64,000 nt of DNA from UBA7803 sp963822255. Lineage in GTDB: Bacteria > Pseudomonadota > Gammaproteobacteria > Pseudomonadales > Azotimanducaceae. The DNA lies in assembly GCA_963822255.1 (NCBI GenBank), contig CAWGGV010000008.1, positions 868,001 to 932,000 on the forward strand, given 5' to 3'. A model generated the notes under the pieces. That model was given only the letters and a program-made list of their open reading frames with translations. It searched no databases and was not told the origin of the DNA. The translations under genes were made by a program, and so were the position numbers. This document shows, piece after piece, positions 45,140-52,950 of the stretch (positions within the stretch are counted from its first letter, which is position 1; every line of letters starts with the position of its first letter).

Positions 45140-45259
45140 TCAGCGCCTGGCGCCCGTTACGGCTACCAGCCATACCGATACCAGACGACGGACCACCAGC
45201 ACGCCGCGCGCAATCACCACCCCGCGGGACCGGGTCCGGGAGCTGAACACTTGCGGCAT
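45140..45259 (-). CDS. Leader peptide of the ilvBN operon, 39 residues, rich in Val and Leu
   Basis: The frame starts ATG-CCG-CAA and runs for 39 codons. Residues 14-34 hold a dense block of branched-chain codons: VVIARGVLVVRRLVSVWLV and then AV. Of these 21 residues, ten are Val, three Leu and one Ile. This is the hallmark of a transcription-attenuation leader such as E. coli ivbL. It ends 132 bases before ilvB, and a GC-rich hairpin lies in between. Ribosome stalling at scarce Val or Leu tRNA would favour expression of acetolactate synthase. I see no matching upstream promoter with certainty. Confidence 0.7.
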   Translation of the reverse strand: MPQVFSSRTRSRGVVIARGVLVVRRLVSVWLVAVTGARR

Positions 45260-45391
45260 GTGGTCGGAGAAATACATGAACGTGGACACACGAACATCGA
45301 GGCGGGTGAATTATGGTGGCCTCGGTCGAGACAGGCAAGCCGGCCGTCGGGAAGCACGGATGACTTTGCCCAGATGGAAGGTAGATACTTC

Positions 45392-45895
45392 ATGTCCGAC
45401 CCATCGGGAGACAAGGACATGTGGAAGGAGTTTCAGGAGTTCATTGCCAGAGGCAACGTCATGGATCTGGCCGTCGGTGTCATCATCGGCGGCGCCTTCG
45501 GGCTCATCGTCAAGTCGCTCACCGACGACATCATCATGCCGGTCGTCGGCGCGGTGTTCGGCGGCTTCGACTTCTCCAACTACTTCGTTCCGCTGGCAGC
45601 CACCGTCAGTGCCGACACTCTGGCTGCGGCGCGCGCCCAGGGTGCCGTGCTCGCCTACGGTAACTTCATCACCGTGGCGCTCAATTTCCTGATCCTCGCA
45701 TGGATCGTCTTCCTCATGGTCAAGGGCGTGAACACGTTGCGCCGCCGGGTGATCAGGGAGCAGGAAGCCTCGCCCGCACCGCCGCCGGCCCCGCCCGCTG
45801 ACGTGCAGTTGCTGACCGAGATCCGTGACCTGCTGGCGACACGGGCTCCGGTGGGAACGGCGATGCCCGCTCCCTCTACCGCTCCGGGCGACTGA
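45392..45895 (+). CDS. mscL: Large-conductance mechanosensitive channel
   Basis: The 167-residue inner-membrane protein opens under membrane tension to protect against hypo-osmotic shock. It shows the MscL N-terminal helix and first membrane helix MWKEFQEFIARGNVMDLAVGVIIGGAFGLIVKSLTDDIIMPVVG, the second helix ALNFLILAWIVFLMVKGVN, and the cytoplasmic bundle LLTEIRDLLATR. It is slightly longer than E. coli MscL (136) because of an extra periplasmic loop and a Pro-rich linker. Starting at MWKEFQ (45420) would shorten it by nine residues and is equally possible. Confidence 0.95.
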   Translation: MSDPSGDKDMWKEFQEFIARGNVMDLAVGVIIGGAFGLIVKSLTDDIIMPVVGAVFGGFDFSNYFVPLAATVSADTLAAARAQGAVLAYGNFITVALNFLILAWIVFLMVKGVNTLRRRVIREQEASPAPPPAPPADVQLLTEIRDLLATRAPVGTAMPAPSTAPGD

Positions 45896-45913
45896 GCGGC
45901 TAGCCGTCGCGAT

Positions 45914-47119
45914 CTATGGGCGATGCCGGTGCAATGTCTCCTGCACGAAGAAGATCATGATGAGGGCACCGACGATGCCGAGTGCCGCGGTGACGGAAAA
46001 GGCCGACGCCAGGGCGGACGCACTGGCAACGTAGCCCATCAGGATCGGCCCGGCGAACGATCCGGAGTCGCCCATCAACCGCCACACGCCCAGAAACTCC
46101 CCGCGCTCCCGCGGCGGCGCAAAGTCGGCGCCGAGGGTCATGTTGATGCCGCTGCCGAGGCCGTTGCCGAGACCGGCCGTCATGGCTGCGAGGGTGAGGG
46201 TGACGAAGCCGGTAGTCAGTGGGACCAGGGCCAGACCGGTGGCGAGAATCCCCAGGCACGCCACCGCCGCGAGCCTGCGTCCGTGGTTGTCCATCAGGTA
46301 GCCGGCGATCGGAAACATGCACATGTCGACCGCTGCGGCGATACCGACGATCAGGCCGATGTCTGCGGGGCTCAGCGCAAGGTTGTGTCCCCACAGCGGA
46401 ATCAGAAGCTGGCGCCCGGCGCGCAGCACCGTCAAAAACAGGATCGCCACGCCGGCCGTCAGGAAAACGAGATAGTGGCGGCTGACGATGTGCGGCACGA
46501 GGCGCAGGATGCCCGGCGATTCCTCGTGATGCCCGCGCTTGTTCTCCCTTACGGAAAAGGTCACCAGAACGAACGAGAACGCGGCGATGCCGGCGATGGT
46601 GAGAAACACGTAGCCGTAGCCGACCCGATCGGCGATGTAGCCGGTGGTCACCGGGCCGATCAGGTTGCCGAAGCGCTGCAGCCCGGCCATGGTCGAGATG
46701 GCCTTGCCTCGATGAGTGACGGGTACGGCCTCGCTGATGTGGGTCAGCCGCGCAAGCAGCCAGGTGGACATGGCGGCGCCGAACAGCAGGGCGGCGGCGG
46801 CGAGCTCAAGAGCCGAAGTGGCGCGGCTCGCCAGCACCCCGGTTACCGACATGATGCCGACGCCGATCAGCATGGTGTACTTGTCGCCGAGCCGCGCCGC
46901 CGCATAGCCGGCCGGGACGTCCACGCACATGTTGCCGAGACCGCGCAGGGAAAAGACCGCGGCGGCGATGCCGGCGTTCGCGCCGACATGAAGCGCGAAC
47001 AGGGGCAACACCAGCAGCACGCTGCCCTGGCAGATGGACATGAAAAACGAGGGCAGATACACCGAGAACAGCAACGAACGGTACATCTCCCACGTGCTCA
47101 TCGTGGACGTGTCGGTCAT
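45914..47119 (-). CDS. MFS transporter
   Basis: The 401-residue protein has twelve helices and a motif A region CVDVPAGYAAARLGDKYTM, plus a second copy IAGYLMDNHGRRLAAV in the second half. Helices such as MCMFPIAGYLMDN and LVVLTAGVAILFLTVLRAGRQLLIPLWGH fit the broad drug-efflux/sugar-efflux branch. The substrate is unknown. It is convergent with mscL, and its 3' end is 19 bases from the mscL stop. Confidence 0.88.
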   Translation of the reverse strand: MTDTSTMSTWEMYRSLLFSVYLPSFFMSICQGSVLLVLPLFALHVGANAGIAAAVFSLRGLGNMCVDVPAGYAAARLGDKYTMLIGVGIMSVTGVLASRATSALELAAAALLFGAAMSTWLLARLTHISEAVPVTHRGKAISTMAGLQRFGNLIGPVTTGYIADRVGYGYVFLTIAGIAAFSFVLVTFSVRENKRGHHEESPGILRLVPHIVSRHYLVFLTAGVAILFLTVLRAGRQLLIPLWGHNLALSPADIGLIVGIAAAVDMCMFPIAGYLMDNHGRRLAAVACLGILATGLALVPLTTGFVTLTLAAMTAGLGNGLGSGINMTLGADFAPPRERGEFLGVWRLMGDSGSFAGPILMGYVASASALASAFSVTAALGIVGALIMIFFVQETLHRHRP

Positions 47120-47202
47120 GGAGCGTCGGGGCGGGAGGCCAGCCGCGACTTATACCCGGAAACGACGGACCGGCACAACGGCGGCGGCCGGACGGCCGTT
47201 GC

Positions 47203-47769
47203 CTACGCGCGGGGATCCATGCGGAAGAACCAGATGTCGTTGGGTGGTTGTGCTGGCGGCGGACCCAGCGTCGCGGGCGCGACCAACTTCCGCGCCAGCG
47301 CCTCGAGCTGGGACCGAAGGGCTGCGTTCAGCGCCGGGTCCTCTACTTTGACGAATCGGCTCTTGTACAGCTTGCCGTCAACGCGCAACAGCACGCGTCC
47401 GTCCTGCACGGCGTCCTCGTGCCAGTGCTTGAAGGTGTAGATCAGACCCAGGAGCCACTTCTGCGGGCCGCCGTCGAGGCGGTTCCAGATGTAGCCCAGA
47501 TCGCAGGTCATGTAGGCGACACCGTCATGGATGATGAAGCCGGCGGTTCGCGAGGTGCCGAAACCGACCAGCTCGAACTCCGTGGGCCTGTCGTTGGCAA
47601 ACGACCAATCCGTGATCGGCCCCTCGACGAGCTCGCCGGTTCTGAACGGACCGCCCTGCAGAAAGCTGATCGGCCCGTCGGATACCCGTTGCGTGATCAG
47701 CACCGCGACCACGACGGCCAGAATCAGCCCAGCCACAGCGGCCCCGGCGATCTTCAACCACTTTGCCAC
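47203..47769 (-). CDS. Membrane-anchored protein of unknown function
   Basis: The 188-residue protein has an N-terminal membrane anchor (LKIAGAAVAGLILAVVVAVLI) and a soluble domain outside the inner membrane. The domain contains GPISFLQGGPFRTGELVEGPITDW, GFGTSRTAGFIIHDGVAYMTCDLGYIWNRLDGG and VLLRVDGKLYKSRFVKVED. I do not recognise the family. It reads like a small-ligand or nitroreductase-like PPOX fold but without a clear motif. It follows the FAH-family hydrolase gene by 22 bases and is the last gene of that operon. Confidence 0.6.
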   Translation of the reverse strand: MAKWLKIAGAAVAGLILAVVVAVLITQRVSDGPISFLQGGPFRTGELVEGPITDWSFANDRPTEFELVGFGTSRTAGFIIHDGVAYMTCDLGYIWNRLDGGPQKWLLGLIYTFKHWHEDAVQDGRVLLRVDGKLYKSRFVKVEDPALNAALRSQLEALARKLVAPATLGPPPAQPPNDIWFFRMDPRA

Positions 47770-47791
47770 GTGGCTCTCCCCGGCGGCTTTC

Positions 47792-48637
47792 TCAGCCGAC
47801 GGTTACCCGGTTCCGCAACGTACCGATCGGCACGACTTCCACCTCGATCTCGTCGCCCTCGTCCATGAACACCGGCGGCTTGCGGGCGGCCCCGACGCCG
47901 CCCGGCGTGCCGGTCACGAGAACGTCGCCGGGCAGGAGCTCGGTGAACGTCGAGCAGTACTCGATGATGTCGCCGAAGTCGAACACCAGCAGATCGGCGG
48001 TGGCCTGCTGCATGACCTCGCCGTTCAGCCGGGTGGTGAGCGCCATGCGGGTGACGTCACCCACCTCGTCCGGGGTCATCATCCAGGGACCGAACCCGCC
48101 GGTGCCGGCGAAATTCTTGCCGGCCGTGAACTGGCTGGTCTGGCGCTGGAATTCGCGGACGCTGCCGTCGTTGTAGATGCCGTAGCCGGCGACGTGAGAC
48201 AGCGCGTCGGCTTTGGCGATGCGCCGCCCCGCCTTGCCGATGACCAGAGCGATCTCGCCCTCGTAGTCCAGGGTCTTCGACTCGCGGGGCCGGATCATCG
48301 GCTGCTCGTGGCCGATCTGCGCGTTGGCGAAACGCACGAAGATCGTGGGATAGCCTTCGCCGCCCCGGCCGGTTTCCTCCTGGTGGGCCTTGTAGTTGAG
48401 GCCCACGCAGAGAATTTTCTCCGGATTCGGGATGGTCGGCAGATAACTGAGCCCGGCGAGCGGCAGATCTGCCTGGTCGCCGCAGCGTTCCGTCAGCTCG
48501 GCGAGCGCGTCTGCCGCGATGGCGGACTTCAAGTCCGCGAGCCGCCCGCGCTCGCCCACGTCCACCACACCCTCACCGTCGGAGGTCACGTAGCCGAACG
48601 TGGGCTTGCCGTCATGCAGGAAAGAAAGCCAGCGCAC
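47792..48637 (-). CDS. Fumarylacetoacetate hydrolase (FAH)-family protein
   Basis: The 281-residue protein carries the FAH fold motifs: KILCVGLNYKAHQEETGR, the metal-binding DYEGEIALVIGKAGRRI with its Glu residues, DGSVREFQRQTSQFTAGKNFAGTGGFGPWM and PGDVLVTGTPGGVG. Enzymes of this group hydrolyse acylpyruvates or decarboxylate oxaloacetate, and others act late in aromatic ring cleavage. The substrate is not fixed by sequence. It lies seven bases after the alcohol dehydrogenase gene, in one operon. Confidence 0.9.
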   Translation of the reverse strand: MRWLSFLHDGKPTFGYVTSDGEGVVDVGERGRLADLKSAIAADALAELTERCGDQADLPLAGLSYLPTIPNPEKILCVGLNYKAHQEETGRGGEGYPTIFVRFANAQIGHEQPMIRPRESKTLDYEGEIALVIGKAGRRIAKADALSHVAGYGIYNDGSVREFQRQTSQFTAGKNFAGTGGFGPWMMTPDEVGDVTRMALTTRLNGEVMQQATADLLVFDFGDIIEYCSTFTELLPGDVLVTGTPGGVGAARKPPVFMDEGDEIEVEVVPIGTLRNRVTVG

Positions 48638-48644
48638 GGCCGCC

Positions 48645-49727
48645 TCAGTCGAACATGATCACGTTGCGGGCGATCTCCCCGGTCTCGAGCGCCTTCATGG
48701 CGTCGTTGATGTCCTCGAGCCGGATGTGCCCCGAAACCAGGTCGTCCAGGTGAAGCTTTCCCTGCAGGTAGAGTTCCACGAACCGCGGCATGTCGACGCG
48801 GAACCGATTGGAGCCCATGAATGAGCCCTGCATCTTCTTCTCGAACAGGAAGTCCACGCCGTGCAGAGACACCATGTCGCCGGGCGGGATCATGCCGATG
48901 ACCGTAGCCGTGCCGCCGTTTCGCAGCATGTTGAACGCCTGCTCGGCGGTGGCCTTCAAGCCGATGGCCTCGAACGAGTAGTGGACGCCGCCGCCGGTCA
49001 GGTCCTTGACTGCCTGGATGGCGTCCGTTTCCTTCGCATTCACCACGTCGGTGGCGCCGAACTTACGGGCGAGCTCCAGCTTGGAGGCCACCGTGTCCAC
49101 AGCGATGATGCGGCTCGCTCCGGCAATGGCCGCGCCGTTGACGCACGACAGCCCCACGCCGCCGCAGCCGATCACCGCGACGGTGGTGCCGGGCTCCACC
49201 TTCGCGGTGTGGATCACCGCACCGACCCCGGTGGTGACCCCGCAGCCGATCAGCGCGGCACGGTCGAGGGGCATGTCCTCACGGATCTTCGCTACCGCAT
49301 GCTCGTGCACCAGCATGTGCTCTGCGAAGGACCCGAGGTTCGCGAACTGGGTAAGCGGCTTGCCGCCATGAGACAGCCGGGACTCCTGATCCTTGCTGCG
49401 CTTGGTCTCGGGCTCCTGGCACAGGGTCATGCGCCCGGTCAGGCAGTATTCGCAGTGGCCGCAGAACACCGACAGGCAAGTGATCACGTGATCGCCGGGC
49501 TTCACGTAGTGAACGTCCGAGCCCACCTGCTCGACGATGCCGGCGCTCTCGTGGCCGAGCACCATGGGCACCTGGCCGGGATACGTGCCGTTGTAGAAAT
49601 GCAGATCGGAGTGGCAGACGCCGGCGGCGGCGGTTCGAATCAGCACCTCGCGCGGGCCGGGCTTGGAGATCTGGATCTCCTCCACCTCCATGGGCTTGTT
49701 GACCTCGCGGAACACGGCTGCCTTCAT
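48645..49727 (-). CDS. Zinc-dependent alcohol dehydrogenase
   Basis: The 360-residue medium-chain dehydrogenase has the catalytic zinc ligands in AAGVCHSD (Cys) and LGHESAG (His, Glu) and in IGCGVTTG (Cys). A structural zinc lobe with four Cys is visible in FCGHCEYCLTGRMTLC. The cofactor fold reads VAVIGCGGVGLSCVNGA and then VDTVASKLELARKFGA, favouring NAD. It belongs with the class III/NDMA-type branch in overall sequence. It oxidises a primary alcohol whose identity is unknown. A REP pair separates it from pdxA. Confidence 0.92.
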   Translation of the reverse strand: MKAAVFREVNKPMEVEEIQISKPGPREVLIRTAAAGVCHSDLHFYNGTYPGQVPMVLGHESAGIVEQVGSDVHYVKPGDHVITCLSVFCGHCEYCLTGRMTLCQEPETKRSKDQESRLSHGGKPLTQFANLGSFAEHMLVHEHAVAKIREDMPLDRAALIGCGVTTGVGAVIHTAKVEPGTTVAVIGCGGVGLSCVNGAAIAGASRIIAVDTVASKLELARKFGATDVVNAKETDAIQAVKDLTGGGVHYSFEAIGLKATAEQAFNMLRNGGTATVIGMIPPGDMVSLHGVDFLFEKKMQGSFMGSNRFRVDMPRFVELYLQGKLHLDDLVSGHIRLEDINDAMKALETGEIARNVIMFD

Positions 49728-49759
49728 GGTGATCTCCCAATTGGATCTGGTGCGGTGAT

Positions 49760-49819
49760 GTGGGAGCGACCTCCCGGTCGCGATCCGGAACATAGTCGCG
49801 ACCGGGAGGTCGCTCCCAC
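49760..49819. repeat. REP-like palindrome pair, locus D
   Basis: A unit beginning GTGGGAGCGACC at 49760 is mirrored by one ending GGTCGCTCCCAC at 49819, with a 12-base spacer. This is the clearest inverted REP pair in the window and could fold into a long hairpin. It lies between pdxA and the alcohol dehydrogenase gene. Confidence 0.88.
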
Positions 49820-49855
49820 CAGGATCAGATGCGTCCGCGAGTGTGCCCCACCCCG

Positions 49856-50896
49856 CTAGAGGTCTGCAAGGCGACCCTCGACCAGCGCCTCGGCGGCCGC
49901 CACAGCGGCGGCGAGGCTGCGCGCGTCGGCCTTGCCCTGCCCGGCGATGTCGAATGCCGTGCCGTGGTCCACCGAGGTTCGCACGAACGGGATGCCGAGG
50001 GTGGCCGTGGTGCTCGCGTGAAAGTCGTGGACCTTGATGGCGATGTGGCCCTGGTCGTGGTAAAGCGCCAGCACCACGTCGAACTCGCCATCGATGGCGC
50101 GGTTGAACACCGAGTCCGCCGGCCAGGGCCCGGAAACCCGCAGGCCTTCCGCCCCGGCCGCAGCCACGGCCGGGGCCAGCTGGTCGATCTCCTCCCGGCC
50201 CAATAGCCCCCCCTCACCGCCGTGGGGGTTGAGGGCCGCCACCGCAATGCGCGCCTCCGGCATGCCCCACCGCGCCAGAGTGCCGGCAGTCAGCCGAAGC
50301 TTGTCGAGCACGTGGTCACGGGTGACGTAACGGGCGGCCTCGATCAGCGGCTTGTGGGTCGACAGATGCACCACCTTGAGGCCCGTCGTCATGAGCATGG
50401 TGGCAGTGGTGGTCGCGCCGGTCAGCCGGGCGAGAATTTCCTGGTGACCGATGTCGTTGACGTAGCCGGCGGCGTGGATAGCTTCCTTGTGAATCGGGCA
50501 GGTGACCATGCCGGCGAGCTCGCCGGCGAGGCAGGCCCGCGCCGCGGCCTCCACCGCGCGCACCGACAGCTCGCCGCAGGCAGCGTCCACCCGGCCGAAG
50601 CGGAAGTCCGGCACCGCCACCGGAATCTCCAGCAGCGCCAGCGGCCCTTGGACCTCCGCCGGTGAAGCGACCTCCGGCAACGGCGGCAAGGCTATCCCGG
50701 CAGCTTCGGCGCCGGCTTCCAGCGCCCAGCGCGCCCCCACCAGCAACCATGGCCGGCTACTGCTGAGGGAGCGGCCTCGCGGTCGCGATAGCCCGGCCAG
50801 CAGCCGCGCAACCACCTCGGGCCCGATACCGGCCGGATCGCCCAGGGTCAACGCCAGCGGCGCGCCAGAGCCAGGTACTGTATATTTATCCACCAC
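49856..50896 (-). CDS. pdxA: 4-hydroxythreonine-4-phosphate dehydrogenase
   Basis: PdxA makes the amino-ketone precursor that condenses with deoxyxylulose phosphate in pyridoxal-phosphate synthesis. The 346-residue protein shows LALTLGDPAGIGPEVVARLL, HKEAIHAAGYVNDIGHQEILA, the metal-binding VVHLSTHKPL and DVVLALYHDQGHIAIKVHD with the conserved His residues. The start is a GTG one base away from the divergent ATG at 50898; an internal start is possible. Confidence 0.93.
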   Translation of the reverse strand: MVDKYTVPGSGAPLALTLGDPAGIGPEVVARLLAGLSRPRGRSLSSSRPWLLVGARWALEAGAEAAGIALPPLPEVASPAEVQGPLALLEIPVAVPDFRFGRVDAACGELSVRAVEAAARACLAGELAGMVTCPIHKEAIHAAGYVNDIGHQEILARLTGATTTATMLMTTGLKVVHLSTHKPLIEAARYVTRDHVLDKLRLTAGTLARWGMPEARIAVAALNPHGGEGGLLGREEIDQLAPAVAAAGAEGLRVSGPWPADSVFNRAIDGEFDVVLALYHDQGHIAIKVHDFHASTTATLGIPFVRTSVDHGTAFDIAGQGKADARSLAAAVAAAEALVEGRLADL

Positions 50897-50897
50897 G

Positions 50898-51140
50898 ATG
50901 GTTATGCAACGACTGACGGACCTGCAGGCGAGCTTTCGAGTCTACGCCCTTTGCGTGCCCTGCGGACGGATGGAGGCGGTGGATCTCGAAGCGGTCGTGG
51001 CCGCCCTCGGCGGAGAGGCCACCGTGGCCGATCTGCGTGCCCGGGTGCGCTGCCGCGGCTGCGGCCGGCGCACCCGCGACGTGCGCATCGTCTATCTCGG
51101 CTCGGCGGAACGACCGGCGGCGTTCGATTACCGGCGATGA
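50898..51140 (+). CDS. Small zinc-ribbon-like protein
   Basis: The 80-residue protein contains two C-x-x-C pairs (CVPCGR near residue 17 and CRGCGR near residue 52), a four-cysteine zinc-ribbon arrangement, with a basic central helix. I do not recognise the family. Its ATG is one base from the pdxA start on the other strand, so one of the two starts is probably further in. MQRLTD at 50904 is an alternative start. Confidence 0.55.
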   Translation: MVMQRLTDLQASFRVYALCVPCGRMEAVDLEAVVAALGGEATVADLRARVRCRGCGRRTRDVRIVYLGSAERPAAFDYRR

Positions 51141-51164
51141 GACCGCTCGGGCAACGCGGCCGCG

Positions 51165-51521
51165 CTATTGGCGCCGGGTGGCGATCTGCCAGAGGTTGCC
51201 CCAGCCGTCCCGCACCATGGCCCGGCGGTCGCCGTAGAACGTATCGAGTGGCGCTTCCAGCGACTCGGCACCGGCCGCCACGGCGCGCTCGTAGACCGCG
51301 TCGGCGTCTTTCACGTAGACGTACAGGCACGCCGGCATGGGATCCCGGCCGCCGCTCACCATGACCACGGAATCGCCGATCTGCATCTCGGCCGGACGAT
51401 CGGCGTGAACGTCTCCCACCGCGTCGAACACCGTCCTCAGGAAGCCCGCCAGGCCCGCCACGTCGGCGGTGAAGATTCTGGGTATCACCGAGTGCCGATC
51501 CCGGGGTTGATGTCCACCCAT
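51165..51521 (-). CDS. VOC-family (PhnB-like) protein
   Basis: The 118-residue glyoxalase-fold protein shows VIPRIFTADVAGLAGFLRTVFDAVGD, IGDSVVMVSGGRDPMPACLYVYVKDADAVYERAVAAGAE and DTFYGDRRAMVRDGWGNLWQIAT, the PhnB/3-demethylubiquinone-methyltransferase-like pattern. Metal ligands are not all evident. A GTG at 51536 would add five residues. It follows ribB by 18 bases on the same strand. Confidence 0.85.
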   Translation of the reverse strand: MGGHQPRDRHSVIPRIFTADVAGLAGFLRTVFDAVGDVHADRPAEMQIGDSVVMVSGGRDPMPACLYVYVKDADAVYERAVAAGAESLEAPLDTFYGDRRAMVRDGWGNLWQIATRRQ

Positions 51522-51539
51522 GTTCGCTCGCTCCACCGG

Positions 51540-52670
51540 CTACAGCAGCTCGGTCGCCTCCAGGGTCAGGCCGAAGCCGCGGACCCCCACGTAGTCCACC
51601 TCACGCCCGGCGATCAGACGGATCTTCGACAGCCCCAGATCCCGGAGGATCTGTGCCCCCACGCCGATCTCGAGCCACTGAGCCTTGCGGACGTCTTCCC
51701 GGGTCTGGCTGATCAGCTTGTCGAGCGGAACGCCGACGAAGCCCGAGCGCAGATAGATGAGGACCCCGGCGCCGAGCTTGCCGATCCGATCCAGGGAAGC
51801 GTGCAGCAGGCTCGCCTCGTGGGCGCTCTGCGGGCCGAACAGGTCGTCGATGAGCTTCTCGCGGTGAATGCGCACGGGCACGGAGTCGAGACGGTGGATG
51901 TCGCCGAACACCAGCGCCAGGTGCTCGGCTTCCTCGAACTTGGTCCGGTACGCGTAGCCGCGGGCCTCGCCGATACGGGTCTTGACCATGAACTCCAGGC
52001 TGCGCTCGACCAGGTGCTCGCGCCGCTGCCGGTAGGCGATCAGATCGGCGATGGAGACGATCTTCAGCCGGTGCGTGCGGGCGAACTCCAGGAGCTGCGG
52101 CAGCCGCTGGACCGTGCCATCGTCGTTCACCAGCTCGGCCAGCAGCCCCACCGGGGAGCAGCCGGCCAGGGTGGCGAGATCGATGCCGGCTTCCGTGTGT
52201 CCCGAGCGCACCAGCACGCCGCCCTGCCGCGCCACCAGAGGAAAGATGTGGCCGGGGCGCACGAAGTCTTCCGCCCCCACGTTGCTGCTGGTGAGCGCCT
52301 GGGCGGTGGCGGCGCGCTCTTCCGCCGAGATGCCGGTGGTGAGCCCCTTGGAATAATCGATGGACACGGTGAACGCCGTGCTCATGGGCGCGTCGTTGCG
52401 CGCCACCATCGGCTCCAGGTGCAGGCGCTTCGCCTGCTCCTCCAGGATCGGCGTGCACAGGATGCCGCTGGTGTGACGGATCATGAAGGCCACCTTCTCG
52501 GGGGTGGCCTTGCTTGCCGCCATGATCAGGTCACCCTCGTTCTCCCGGTCGTCGTCGTCCACCACCACCACCATCTCGCCGGCGGCGATGGCGGCGAGCG
52601 CGTCGTCGATGGAATCGAACTGGCTGGTGGAAGGCTCGGCGGAAAACGCGCCGGACTGCTTGCTGGTCAT
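51540..52670 (-). CDS. ribB: 3,4-dihydroxy-2-butanone-4-phosphate synthase with a degenerate GTP cyclohydrolase II-like domain
   Basis: The first 210 residues are a full RibB domain: VVVVDDDDRENEGDLIMAA (metal Asp/Glu), TGISAEERAATAQAL and RPGHIFPLVARQGGVLVRSGHTEAGIDLATLAG. It converts ribulose 5-phosphate to the butanone phosphate of riboflavin synthesis. The C-terminal 165 residues follow the RibA fold, but where RibA has three zinc-binding Cys (S-E-C...C-D-C-G) it reads VRIHREKLIDDLFGPQSAHE, with none. So only the RibB activity is expected. No FMN riboswitch motif is seen upstream. Confidence 0.92.
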   Translation of the reverse strand: MTSKQSGAFSAEPSTSQFDSIDDALAAIAAGEMVVVVDDDDRENEGDLIMAASKATPEKVAFMIRHTSGILCTPILEEQAKRLHLEPMVARNDAPMSTAFTVSIDYSKGLTTGISAEERAATAQALTSSNVGAEDFVRPGHIFPLVARQGGVLVRSGHTEAGIDLATLAGCSPVGLLAELVNDDGTVQRLPQLLEFARTHRLKIVSIADLIAYRQRREHLVERSLEFMVKTRIGEARGYAYRTKFEEAEHLALVFGDIHRLDSVPVRIHREKLIDDLFGPQSAHEASLLHASLDRIGKLGAGVLIYLRSGFVGVPLDKLISQTREDVRKAQWLEIGVGAQILRDLGLSKIRLIAGREVDYVGVRGFGLTLEATELL

Positions 52671-52729
52671 GGCTCGATCTGGCCCCGGGAGGAAACGCCG
52701 CAGAATACCATATGTGTGAGGACGGCCTG

Positions 52730-52945
52730 CTACGGACGCATGAACATGTAGTCCTCGTCACCCTGGGCGTTGTCGAGTTGGTACTGCAGCACGGCGCGCA
52801 GGTCGTCGGGACCTTTCAGCTCCCGATATCGCTCGGCCAGGGTGGCGAGCAGGGCCCGGAGTACGGTGTCGGCGTCGATGCCCGCCTCGGCGGCGCCGGA
52901 CAAAGCCCCCTCCACATGCTCGCGGGCAAGGCTGTAAGCACTCAT
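52730..52945 (-). CDS. Small acidic helical protein of unknown function
   Basis: The 71-residue protein (starting MSAYSLAREHVEGALSG) is predicted mainly helical, with VLRALLATLAERYRELKGPDDLRAVLQYQLDNAQGDEDYMFMRP. It lies five bases after the CoA-transferase gene and 59 bases before ribB, so it is probably co-transcribed. I do not recognise it. Its context and clean start support its being real. Confidence 0.6.
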   Translation of the reverse strand: MSAYSLAREHVEGALSGAAEAGIDADTVLRALLATLAERYRELKGPDDLRAVLQYQLDNAQGDEDYMFMRP

Positions 52946-52950
52946 GATTT

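Noticed and set aside
52671..52729. FMN riboswitch before ribB
   Set aside because: The space is only 59 bases and lacks the conserved RFN core.
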